DNA from: Rhizoctonia solani
Taxonomy: Eukaryota; Basidiomycota; Agaricomycetes; Cantharellales; Ceratobasidiaceae
Assembly (NCBI RefSeq): GCF_016906535.1
Contig: NC_057380.1
Location: forward strand, 620,001-684,000
DNA: 64,000 nt
Direction of reading: 5' to 3'
Shown here piece by piece: positions 47,983 to 59,310 of this stretch (within the stretch, counting starts at the first letter, position 1; each line of letters opens with the position of its first letter). The position numbers were made by a program, and so were the translations under genes. The notes below the pieces were generated by a model. The model worked only from the letters and a program-made list of their open reading frames with translations. It was not told the DNA's origin and did no database searches.

Positions 47983-48247
47983 TGTAGAAATATCATGTAA
48001 ATACTAGAGTAATCTAGTATGTTCCATCGCAGTAACCGAGTCAAGTGTCGAGTCATCGTTATATGCGCAGTACCAGTCGCAGCACTCATTGATATGACTC
48101 AGAGGGTTATACGAGGTATATAAGGAGGCCCATTCGGCCCTCTAATCATCACCTCTATATTCACTTATCGTGTACTGTCTTTACTTTCTTATTACAACGT
48201 TTCTTTCATAGTATAAATACATTCTATTTTATCTAACTCTTTCTACA
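47983..48247 (+). repeat. Copia 3' LTR
   Basis: 265 nt, no difference found from the 5' LTR. Followed by the GATCC duplication. Confidence 0.95.
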
Positions 48248-48252
48248 GATCC

Positions 48253-49056
48253 AACGCGCATACTGCGCCGTTTATCTATAGCTTTAGAATTGTAGCTAAC
48301 CTACTTTAGTGTCTATACAATCCAGAACAAATCTCGTGGTAGTATCTACAAGCCCGATCTGCATAAAGCAAAACATCAAGATTGGAGTTACCAATATAAA
48401 TATGCCGCATTAAATACTCAGGGTGTTCAGGCTTTATGGGTGAGTACCTGTGAGTCCAAGTCTGGCAGTGTAAGCGATCGATGTGCCTCACGAGCATAAG
48501 AAGCATACCACGTGTCTCGTGCAAGCGTGGGTTAGGGGGAGGCCTGCTTGCAGCACTCTCACTCTTGTTGGTGCTCCGGAGGACTCCGAAAAGCTTTTGG
48601 GCCCATGTAGAGTTCCCAATGCTCAGACAGCTCGATTTTCTTCCACCTTTTGATTCAAGACGTGCATGTCGCAAGTGGTTACGAGCGCTATTTTTGTTGA
48701 TTTCTTCCGTTTATTTTATAGGAGATGTGAAGCTGACAATCGAAGGGGGGTGTTTTTTTCTGGTCTATCAAAAAGGGGTCAGCACTAGTATACTTACACC
48801 AGTAATGGCAATCTCTACGGCCGCCCACCGTAAATCAGTTGAAATTTGAGCGCCCAGAGGTTGTGCCTTAATATTTCACCTTGATATCGCACATCCATCC
48901 TTTTTAATTGAATGGTGAAGGGGAAGGGCACGGGGATGCGCATATTTAGCAGTCCTATGGTGCCCTTTCCCCAAAATACGACTTGACCAGTGATATTTAA
49001 GCGAGGTGCCCTCCAACAGTCCGACTCACCCGCCCAGAATCCTAGTTGAAAGGATC
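48253..49056. other. Intergenic, no gene seen
   Basis: A short segment near 48575-48605 (GTGCTCCGGAGGACTCCG and AAAGCTTTTGGGCCC) resembles an end of the 58360-58554 element. Otherwise nothing recognised. Confidence 0.4.
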
Positions 49057-49497
49057 ATGCCCAATACCCTACCATCAATTCGGGCCCTTCATAACTATGA
49101 GTTATTCCAGCTCAAGCTAGTCCACAAGAAGAAGCCTGCAATAGTAGTCGCTGCGTTGACCCAAACCGCTATCAATCTTGGCGTTCGATTCGATTTCACT
49201 CGTGCCGATTATCAGTTTAATATTTCAAATATCCTCGGCATTGAAAACGGAGCGTGGACCGAAGGAACCGATTTCGATACAAGCATCGACAATATCAGCG
49301 TCTCACTGGATCTGAGTGATAGAGAAAACAGATGTTTGGTCGCTACTATCCCAGGCTCTCCAGATAAGCCGTTGAGGTACAACCTAGATGAAGTCCTTTG
49401 GCTTGTTGACTATTATCACCCGCAAGCAAGGGAGACGTACTTTCGGTTAGGACTTAAACCAAAGAGCACACCGAAGGTGAATTTCCCTCCCCAGTGA
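49057..49497 (+). CDS. Small hypothetical protein
   Basis: An intronless 146-codon frame from ATG 49057 (MPNTLPSIRALHNYELFQLK) to TGA. I do not recognise the family. It has no signal peptide or membrane segment. Features are a basic HKKKPAIVVAALTQTA stretch near the N-terminus, an acidic middle with alternating hydrophobic strands (TSIDNISVSLDLSD) and a Tyr/Pro-rich end. Amino-acid use looks protein-like and no competing frame is open. It ends 18 nt before the DUF2235 gene, but fungal genes are normally separate transcripts, so linkage may be chance. Confidence 0.5.
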   Translation: MPNTLPSIRALHNYELFQLKLVHKKKPAIVVAALTQTAINLGVRFDFTRADYQFNISNILGIENGAWTEGTDFDTSIDNISVSLDLSDRENRCLVATIPGSPDKPLRYNLDEVLWLVDYYHPQARETYFRLGLKPKSTPKVNFPPQ

Positions 49498-49514
49498 ATT
49501 AATGTCTCCCACCT

Positions 49515-51979
49515 ATGGCTAATCATAATAGTGTTACCCAGAGGTCGCTTGTATTGTGTTTCGATGGAACATCCAATCAATTCAGTAACCGGGTACGTAT
49601 TTCAGGGGACTGTACTATCAAGTCAATGGGGTTATTTACTTGTTTGGTGCCAACCAATATTTCACTTTTAGAACACCAATGTCGTAAAGATTTTCGAACT
49701 TCTCAAAAAGGATGACCCTGACCGACAAATGGTATGGAGTGATATCTGTCGACGTTATAGGTACTGTAGACCTGACATTTGATATAGGTCTACTACCAGG
49801 TAGCTGTAACGAGGAATCTTACAGTCACACCTTTATTAATATGGCCCGTAGACCGGAGTCGGTACCTATACGTCTTCCGCTTGGAAGAGTTCCTTTTCTC
49901 AAAGCATTGCTAAGTTCGCGGATCTAGCTGTGGCATGGTGAGGTTCAGTGCAGCTCAGTTTTACAATCGCTCAATCCTGGACTACAGGTATCTCTATCAG
50001 CATGTGAGAGGCAATATTACTCCTTGGTACTTCTCTAACTATTTGAGGTGCATAATAGGTCATTGATGGTTACAAGTTCCTCGTCGAGTCTTATCGAGGT
50101 AAGAGACATCAATTGCTCGGATATTATTCAACCGCTTAACAATTTGCAGACGGAGATAAGATTTACATATTTGGATTTTCTCGCGGAGCTTATACTGCCC
50201 GTGCCTTGGCAGGGATGGTGCATTGTGTGCGTTTTTCCGGATCATTATTTCACCCTACGTTGGCTCAGATATCCAAACCCACTTAGGTCGGACTCTTACC
50301 ACGACATAACGTCGGTAGGTTGGTTTGTGTCTCTAATATACCCTTGCCTGATAGCACAGTTCAGAGCATATCCCATTCGCATACGAGGTATACGCAAGCC
50401 AAGAGTCTAGCCTAGTAATGAAAGCCACCCCGACCCCCAAGCCTAGTCTCAGCTCACAAGCGGATGAAAAGTCGCTTGGCGAAGCTGATTCATACAAATT
50501 ACAGGCTGATATTGAAATATCTGAACATGTAGTGAAAGAGAACGTGGAACTAATTGGCGACCCACCAGAAGTCCCTTGCCCGAATTTCGTTGCCAGACCT
50601 GAGTTTCCGCTTCACGTTTCTTATGGTGCACTGGGCACAGAGGCGGTTTTTCAATCGAATTACAAAGATGCAGAAGCATACAAGCAAGTCTTTTGCACGC
50701 CAGTGCAAATAGACTTTGTTGGCGTATGGTAAGCTCAAAGGCCCCGAGCTCCCATCGCGGATCTAACGTATATTGTGTAACGAAAGGGATACAGTAGGAA
50801 GTGTTGGCAAGTATCAAAGTAAATGTGAAAAAGTTTATCAGGTAATTAAACGAGATGACCTTAGGTGCGGCTACGAACCAAATCTTGCCATTCATTGAAC
50901 ATAACCCTAGCATACGGGTTTTTCGGTATGTATCGATTCATCGAAAATGTCCACTCTATAATATGCAGTCAATAGACATGCGTTGGCGCTAGACGAGCAT
51001 CGTGCAAACTACACTCCGCTCCTGTGGGATCATTCAAAGACGATCAAGGGACAAGACATTCGTGAAGTCTGGTTCCGTGGGGAACACTCGGACGTGGGTG
51101 GTGGTGCCCCGCCACTTCTAACTTCGGCTGTATACAAGGGCGAGAGCGATTACATGTACAAATTTTCTGCCCTCAGCAACATTTCACTACGGTGGATGGT
51201 CCAACAGTGCCTCGAAAATCCAGCCACATCTTCCATCGCATTCGACGTTCTTGCTATGAAGGCATATCGCCATTTTAGGGTTCTTGAATATCGTCATACC
51301 CAAGATGCCAAGGAATTGCGCACGCACAGGGAGAAAGTGAAGGAAGCTGTGTTAATGGCGGATGAACAAGGGACCATATTGGCACGGCAAAAATTCACAA
51401 AAGTTGTGCAGCGACATCGCAAGTGGCTTTACGACAGATCATCCATCATTGACAAGATCGAGATCAAGCATAACATATCCCAGGCTGTTGGGTTGTTTTC
51501 TCTTTGGAAGATTCTCGAAATTGCTCCAATAAAGCGACCACGCCAAACCAAAGAAGGACAGATCATGAGCAGGATGTATGTAGCCTCATGTTATCCACTC
51601 TATTTGTCTGAGAAATATTAATGTCAAGTCATACTTTAGACCAAACTTTGGTGGTCCTCGTGTTATATACCGACGTAACTCCGAGTCTGAAGAGCCGGTC
51701 TTCATTCATGCATCGGTTATTGATTTCATGGCTACCGACAAGTCGGAATATCGTCCAAAGGCGATGTGGTATGGGTATAAGGACGACCAATTGCCTAAAA
51801 TCGAAAGCTTTGAGAATAATGTGATGCCTTGGCCCAAGTCTAAGGATCAAAAGGATAAGGTAGTCAAAAGAATGAATATAAGATGGGAACCCATGTCGTG
51901 GACGGAGTGGCTACTTGATCGCGCCCAGTCATTTGGGCTAAATTTTGTACGACTGAGTAATATGGGGATGTTTGAGTAG
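49515..51979 (+). CDS. DUF2235 family alpha/beta-hydrolase (Tle1-like phospholipase fold)
   Basis: ATG 49515; [14 protein letters not shown] is the family's opening strand. Small exons follow by eye: 49515-49592, 49672-49731, 49788-49799 (12 nt, VYYQ), 49852-49937 (TGVGTYTSS...), 49988-50003 (16 nt), and 50059-50098 ([13 protein letters not shown]). The nucleophile elbow [15 protein letters not shown] comes next, then [35 protein letters not shown] and [13 protein letters not shown]. After [12 protein letters not shown], the motif GEHSDVGGG carries the catalytic Asp/His side, as in the family. A GC-AG intron (GCAAGT) is needed after GSVG. The last exon ends NMGMFE, TAG 51977-51979. Every join keeps frame, so the gene appears intact. 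Bacterial relatives (Tle1) are phospholipase effectors; the fungal substrate is unknown. Confidence 0.88.
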
Positions 51980-52983
51980 TTAGGATATCGATATCATGTA
52001 TCACCGTGGCGATTTGACTCATTCTTTAGTAACACAATGAAGTCCAATGAAATGTATGTACAAAGGGAGCTTGACGACCAGAATAAATAATAACCCGCAA
52101 TGGCTAAACTGCAGGGCATTTGGCGCTTTTAAATTTTCTGATCCCCCAAGGGAGCAAATCCTATCGCCAGGAGGGACATGCATATACGAGTAAAATCCTT
52201 CTTAAATGCAATCCTTCGCGATCGCTCAATCAGGGATCGTATTCTACAAAAACCGTCGGGGTTCGTGAGCGCTTGGGAGCACGCATGGTTCTCCCTACGC
52301 TCACCGGGGCTCGTGGAGTAATGTAAATTTAAGAGGCTTAGCAATGATCATCGTCCATTTTATTCAACTCGGATAGATGATTGTCACTATAATCTCCTAA
52401 GATGGTACAAACGATAGTTGACTGGGACTCCGTGGACCTCAGCGAAGGCAGGGGAGAACCATACGTGTTCCCGAACGCTCGGCAAAACCTGGTTGTTGTT
52501 GTAGAGTAATTTATTGAAAATTCGTCTTGTAAGTGACTTGATGTAAGTGACTCTCTCGGGTTTGAAATATATATATAATAGATAATAAGTAGAACTCAAG
52601 ATTTAATGACACATCAGATGGCTTGTGGAAATTTCAAGTTAAGAACGAGCATACTCGATGATTCGCGCTACCCTCATTTTAGTATATCAGGACGGAGGTG
52701 GGTTTTCTGTCTCTTTAAAGAGGAAAAGGAGCCAAAGAGCAAAGTAGAGGCATAAAGGTTGCGACAAACGGTCAAAAAAGAGAAGAAAGGTGACAAAGCA
52801 AAGTTTAGAGCCTGTGTCTCAAAGTTGAGAACAGTCTTCTCTCTCATGAAATATATACATTTAAAGGTTCGTTTTCCCCAAGTGACGATGATGGTCACAT
52901 CAACCCTGACCTGCTTACACACCTTTCACTAAGCGCCCAGCGCCCAGTTTGTTGTTTGCGCGTCTCCTCCACCCGCCGCCGAC
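51980..52983. other. Intergenic, shared flank of DUF2235 and RSE1 genes
   Basis: No gene recognised. The promoter of RSE1 should lie in its last part. Confidence 0.45.
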
Positions 52984-55900
52984 ATGCACTTGTACAACTT
53001 GACTCTACAGGCGCCAACGGCCATCACACAGGCGATTGTGGGGAACTTTAGCGGTATCCGACAACAAGAAATTATAATATCTAGGGGTACTATACTTGAA
53101 CTATTACGCCCCGACTCGTCTACTGGCAAAGTCAGCACAGTTCTTGCACAGGATGTATTTGGTACGATCAGGAGCATAGCAGCGTTCAGGCTGACTGGCG
53201 GAACAAAAGGTGTGTAAATGAACTCGTATATTATATCTCTGGCTTATGTCCATAGACTACTGCATTGTCGGTTCGGACTCGGGCCGAATTATTGTGCTGG
53301 AATACGACCCAAAAACAAACAGTTTTACCAAACTGCAACAAGAGACATTCGGAAAATCCGGATCTCGTCGAATTGTTCCTGGTGAAATGCTGGCTGTCGA
53401 CCCAAAGGGCCGTTCGGTCATGATATCCGCAGTGGAAAAATCCAAGCTGGTCTATGTCCTCAACCGTGACGCGGCCGCCAATTTGACCATCAGCAGTCCG
53501 CTAGAGGCCCATCGCAATGGGGCAATCATTCATGCTATTGTGGGAGTCGATGTCGGATTCGAAAATCCTCTGTTTGCTGCGTTGGAGGTCGATTATACCG
53601 AGTCTGACGCAGATCCTACTGGGCAAGCGTTTAGGAATGCGGAAAAGGTAGGCCGATACGAGTCGAGGCTTATCCTCCGTTACTAAGCTTATCTTTATAG
53701 ATGCTTACATTCTACGAACTTGACTTGGGTCTTAACCACGTTGTGCGTAAAAGTTCTGAGCCAACTGACCGCCGCGCCAACCTGCTTGTACAAGTTCCTG
53801 GCGGCCAGTCTGCCACGACCAATGCTTTCGATGGCCCCAGTGGTGTGCTTGTCTGTTGCGAAGACCATATCATCTATCGTCCTGTAGACCTGGATGGCGG
53901 TGCGGTATCCCATCGCGTACCCATTCCCAGGCGTCGTACACCTTGGGGAGGTGACGAAGAGCGGGGCTTGATCATCACCAGCGCCGTGATGCATAAGATG
54001 AAAGTGTGTGGCTCGCTCCGTTCGGTTAGACTTGAAATTAATTTGCCTTTCCTAGGGCGCATTCTTTTTCCTGCTCCAATCAGAAATTGGAGACTTGTAC
54101 AAGGTCACACTAGAGCACGAGGACGAAATAGTCAAGTCCATGACGATCAAATACTTTGATACTGTACCGACCGCGACCAGTTTGTGCATCTTGAAGAGCG
54201 GTTTCTTGTTTGTCGCAGCTGAAGGTGGTAACCAGTAAGTAGCTACCAGATCGTCCGTACCTCTGATCTCACAGTGCATACTTAGTCACCTATATCAATT
54301 CCAAAAACTGGGTGACGATGACGCCGAGCCCGAATTCACATCCAACTCGTATTCCAATAATGGCATCTCGTCCTCACCTCTCCCACCATGCTATTTCCGA
54401 CCCCACCCGTTAGACAATCTTGTCCTCGCGGACGAGATGACCAGCTTCTGCCCGATCCTTGATGCACGAATTTTGAATTTGTTTGGACCTACCTCGGGAG
54501 GTATGTCCGCTTTCACTCAGCGTTCCGACGAACCAAGCCTAATTGTTTCGTACCGTATAGTACCCGCAACGTTGCAAAGTGATACTCCCCAGTTCTATCT
54601 TGCTTGCGGGCGGGGCGCTCGCTCTTCTTTCCGAATGCTGCGACACGGATTGGAAGTCGAGGAAAGTGTGAGCTCAGAGCTTCCTGGTGTTCCGAATGGA
54701 GTCTGGACGGTCAAGGTCAACGATGGCGGCAAGTCTTTCCAAGAGTTCCTCTTTTTTATTCTGACTTGAATTTTTAGATCAATATGACAAGTACATTATC
54801 CTCTCGTTCGTAAACGGTACCCTTGTTCTGTCGATCGGAGAAACGATTGAAGAAGTGGCCGATACCGGGTTCTTATCCTCAGCGCCGACTCTGGCGGTCC
54901 AACAACTCGCCGACAATGGAGGCTTGATCCAAGTTCATCCGGGTGGCGTGCGCCACGTTCGACCCAGTCAAGGAGGTCAGTTCCCCCCCTCATTCATATA
55001 GATTTGACGCGTACTTACCTTGAGATCTAGCTTCCACAGCAGGCGTAACCGAATGGCGAGCACCTCAAGGCCGCCAAGTCGCCTCTGCAACAACCAACAC
55101 GCGCCAAGTCTGTGTTGCGCTCAACTCGGGCGAACTCGTGTACTTTGAGTTGGACTTGAACGGAGTACTCCAGGTAAGCACTTTTTTCTTCTATTCGCGC
55201 ATGTATTTTTCAATTTTATATATTTTGCGGTGCGGAATAAATAGGAATACGGAGAAATGCGTGCTGTTGGAAGTGCGGTTGTGTGTATGAGTATTGCCGA
55301 GGTTCCAGAGGGCAGACAGCGCAGTCCTTATTTGGTGAGTTCGATAACCAAAGTAGTCATGTTTGAGACGGAAAAATTCAAACGCGATCCAGGCTGTTGG
55401 TTGTGAAGACCAAACGGTTCGAATCATTTCCTTGGACCCCGAGTCGACCTTGGAAACCATCTCGTTACAGGTTTGTCCCGGCATGTGTGGATGCTGGTGG
55501 TCGGTCTGACTAATGAGACTTCGGTCGTAGGCGCTCACGGCACCTCCAACGTCTATTTGCATAGCTGAGATGTTGGACGCGAGTATTGACAAGAATATGC
55601 CGACATTGTTTGTTAACATTGGGCTTTCGAACGGAGTCTTGTTGAGAACTGTTTTGGATCCTGTAAATGGCCAGCTGACAGATACGCGGACACGGTGGGT
55701 GCCCTTTTCATTAGGACCCTATCATTGACTGACACTGGAATCCACTAGCTTCTTGGGCACTCGTCCCGTCCGACTCACCCGCGTCTCGGTCCAACGCAAC
55801 ACATGCATCCTCGCCCTTTCGTCTCGCTCGTGGCTCAACTATACTCATCAAAACCTGCTCCGCTTCTCACCTCTCATTTACGAAAACCTCGATCATGCAT

Positions 55901-57560
55901 GGAGCTTCTCAGCTGAACTGTGTCCTGAAGGGTTGATTGGAATTGCAGGCAGCGTACTGCGGTAAGTCTTTTCCCTCATTGTCTGTATAATACTCTATAT
56001 TCAAATATAATCGACGTCCAGGATTTTCCAAATCCCCAAGTTGAGCGATAAGCTTAAACAAGTGACGATGCCGCTTTCGTACACTCCTCGAAAGATCGCG
56101 GTTCACCCCGAGCATCAACTATTTTACGTCATTGAGAGCGACCATCGGACGTGGGGTTCAGAGGCCAAGAATAAGCGATTGGCCGAGTTGGTGCGTGGCC
56201 TCCAGATAGTGGTTGGACCAGAGTGCTAATGAGGGATGTGGTAAATTAGAAACAAGCCGGGAGACAGATCGATCAAGAATTGGTCGATTTACCAGCTGAA
56301 GATTTTGGATTACCAAGAGCTGGTGCTGGACAATGGGCGTCTTGCATTCGGATTATAGATCCCACCGAGGTATTTTGCTCAGCCGCCCTTCCATATGCAC
56401 TCAACTGACTCGACGTAGCCCAAGACACTCTTCAAAATCGAGCTTGACAACAACGAATCCGCATTCTCAGTCGCGGTCGTTCCTTTTGCGGCGCGCGAGA
56501 ACGAGTTGTTCTTGGTTGTCGGTACTGCCAAAGACACCAACGTTCTTCCTCGACAATGTGCAACTGGCTATTTGAGGACGTATAAGATCTTGGAAGCTGG
56601 CAAGAGGTTGGAGCTGTTACATCAGGTTCGTTAGTCAAGCTTGGCTGGAGCACCCATATACTGACTCGGCCAATCCAGACCGAGGTGGATGATGTCCCGC
56701 TCGCGCTTCTTGGTATCAAGGGACGCTTGTGTGCTGGTGTTGGCAAGGCTCTCAGGATATACGAGATGGGCAAGAAGAAGCTGCTTCGAAAGTCTGAGAA
56801 CAAGGTACGTCATATCGTGTAGTAACTGGTGACATAACCTTACCCGTTACTCCAGGGCTTCGCTACCGCGATCGTAACTTTGACCAGCCAAGGGTCACGC
56901 ATCATCGTGGGTGAAATGCAAGAATCGGTTCATTACGCAACATACAAACCAGAAAGCAACCGGCTACTGGTCTTTGCGGACGACACTTCTGCCCGATGGG
57001 TCACTTCTGCTGCGCTGGTTGATTACGACACTGTCGCTGTGGGAGACAAATTTGGAAACATCTTCGTCAACCGGCTACCGGCTAACATCTCCCAACAAGT
57101 TGACGATGATCCCACAGGTGCCGGTATCATGCACGAGCGGGAGTTCCTGCATGGAGCACCGCACAAGACGAAGCTGCTCGCTCATTACAATGTTGGCGAT
57201 ATCGTGACGAGCGTGCACAGAGCGGCACTTGTTCCTGGTGGACGAGATGTGGTAGCATACACCGGGCTGCACGGGACGATCGGCGTGCTGATACCCCTGG
57301 CAAGCAAGGAAGACGTGGACTTCATTACTACGCTCGAACAGCACATGCGATCAGAACACTCCAGCTTGGTGGGACGTGATCATCTTGCGTACCGGGGATA
57401 CTATGTGCCGGTGAAAGCTGTGGTTGATGGTGACTTGTGCGAACGGTTCGCGATGCTTCCATCGACGAAACAAAAGAGCATTGCGGGAGAATTGGATCGC
57501 ACGGTTGGGGAGGTGCTCAAAAAGCTGGAAGGTTTGCGAGTAGCTGGAAGCGGGTTCTAA
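52984..57560 (+). CDS. RSE1: Pre-mRNA-splicing factor RSE1 / SF3B subunit 3
   Basis: ATG 52984 gives [20 protein letters not shown], then [23 protein letters not shown] and TGKV, the near-invariant SF3B3 N-terminus (not DDB1 or CPSF1). The beta-propeller region continues over about a dozen exons of short introns (first intron 53210-53255): [56 protein letters not shown], and [14 protein letters not shown]. The CPSF_A domain follows, with [16 protein letters not shown] near the C-terminus and a stop at 57560. Frames join without breaks. SF3B3 is a scaffold of the SF3b complex in U2 snRNP, needed for branch-site recognition in the nucleus. It is single copy and essential in yeasts, and it is the only clear housekeeping gene in this window. 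Confidence 0.96.
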
Positions 57561-58359
57561 AGAAGCAAGTGTATGGGTGATTTGTATGTTGTTAAATATT
57601 GGTTTAGGCGTCATTTACGTTTGTTGTAGTGCAGAAGAATTTATCTTCATTGACCGCCTTGCCCGCTTAGAGCACCTCGCTCCAGTCATGATATCATCTC
57701 AACGTGTTAGTCAAACTAGTGACTTTGGCTTCAAACCCCCAAAAGGGGAGAGGTAGAAACTTTGCGTTTAAAGAATATGCTACTGAGGTGATATATTGTG
57801 AGCACAACGCCCGGGGGTTCTCACTTCTTCCTCCATATATGCGCTTGAGTATGCGCGGTACTTTGTTGCGACCTACGATTGACAGTGTGCAGCTCAACAC
57901 GGAGCAAGAAAATATAGTACCAGCGCTGAAGTGATGAACGCACAGAAAAATACGGAGGGGAGACGGTGTTGAGCGCAAGCCTAATCCACAAATCAGTTTT
58001 GATAAGGAGCCTGTATCATTGTTTACGAGAACACTCATAAGGTAGTAATCCTTTGTAAATATGGATAAACCCTATATAAGGCTCTAGTATTTGTATATTT
58101 CGAACATACCATGATGTTATAATTGCTTGGTAGTAAGCACTGATAAAGAAAGTTTAAGAAGAATATAGCAAAACAAACGAAGGCACACGGACGGTTCTCT
58201 GTGTACCAAGACCCGCATTTTCCAGTCTATGATTACCTAACTTCAAGAAACTATCCTGGCATTGTGGGACTCCGAATCGCTGATTTTCCGCATCCGACTA
58301 CCTCACACTGTGATTGCTCCACTGCACCAATAGTCAGCGAGGTAGCTTAGCAACTCTAT
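57561..58359. other. Intergenic downstream of RSE1
   Basis: No gene recognised. Confidence 0.5.
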
Positions 58360-58554
58360 GGGGCCCCGAAAATCTCGGGAGCGCTCCGGGACTCACTATT
58401 GTCGGCGAGCACTCCGGAGCGTCTGATACGACGCTTAGAAGTGCTCGTGGAGTACTCCCAAGTGCTCGCCGAGCAATCCGGATCCGTCGAATCCTAACGA
58501 GGAGGTTCCCAAAGCCGGAGCACTCTAGAGCGCCCCAGAGCTTTTGGGGCCCCC
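58360..58554. mobile_element. GGGGCCCC-ended inverted-repeat element (MITE-like)
   Basis: The left end GGGGCCCCGAAAATCTCGGG and the reverse complement of the right end GGGGGCCCCAAAAGCTCTGG match over about 30 nt with a few differences. The interior is GC-rich with repeated GTGCTCG and CACTCCGGAG motifs. No frame is coding. No target duplication could be assigned. Confidence 0.6.
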
Positions 58555-59310
58555 GTAGAGAATAAATATGACTTGTGCGGGAAATCATTCATGACCTTTC
58601 TCATTGCCTCAACAAAAATGACAGACCGCGTTCTGACCTTGGGATAATGTTGGATAGCTGCTCATATATGCATGTGTCCTATCAGCAATTTGACAGACCG
58701 GGGTTGGTCAACGTAGTTGCATAAAGCCATTTACGCGATTTAGTCTCGATGGATTGGTATTGATAACAGCCAACTGTCAAACCACTCCATTTCAAAGCGC
58801 CAGCTCTTCCACTGGAGTAAATTATCCATATGGTATGAGCGCACGTGGTGCTATCTGTACTGAAGACTTTCAGTGTATTCACCAGCATTTACGCGGCTAC
58901 GGGACCGTGAGGAATATAGGCGATTTTTATGGACTGGGATTGCATACATTGAAATAGTAGTGATATAGTAGAATAGCTCAATTAAAACCGGCGTCTGTTC
59001 CATCGTTAGTCATGGTAAGACGGGCTACTAGATTTAATGCCGTTATCCCGTGGTTCCATACATGTACAGAGCATGCAAACGTCACTCAATGACGTTCCGT
59101 AACAGCTGAATGTATTTTCAGGATAAGCCGTCTTAGGCCGAACCTTGAAATGGAATAATTACAATGTGGAGTTCCGTAATCAACAATTGGCAGATAACGA
59201 CGTCATCCACATAGTGAAAAATATAAGATGGCGTGGCCCGGTGATCAGCTTTTACGGGGAGCCACTCACTACATATCATAGCTATCTGCGTAAGCATCTC
59301 GACTAACTCG
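58555..59310. other. Intergenic, promoter side of P450
   Basis: No gene recognised. Confidence 0.45.

Larger units (their letters stand above)
36322..48247 (+). mobile_element. Ty1/Copia LTR retrotransposon (interrupted by a Gypsy element)
   Basis: Bounded by identical 265-nt LTRs (36322-36586 and 47983-48247) and by the target duplication GATCC (36317-36321 and 48248-48252). Internal order is gag, aspartic protease, integrase, reverse transcriptase, RNase H: the Copia order with integrase before RT. All parts are in one frame, interrupted by two TGA codons and by the nested Gypsy element at 40577-46974. Without the insertion the element is about 5.5 kb. Catalytic residues of integrase and RT are changed, so it cannot move by itself. 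Confidence 0.95.

Noticed and set aside
49799..49912. Apparent frameshift in the DUF2235 gene
   Set aside because: An intron at 49800-49851 with a 12-nt preceding exon restores the family motif, so no break is needed.
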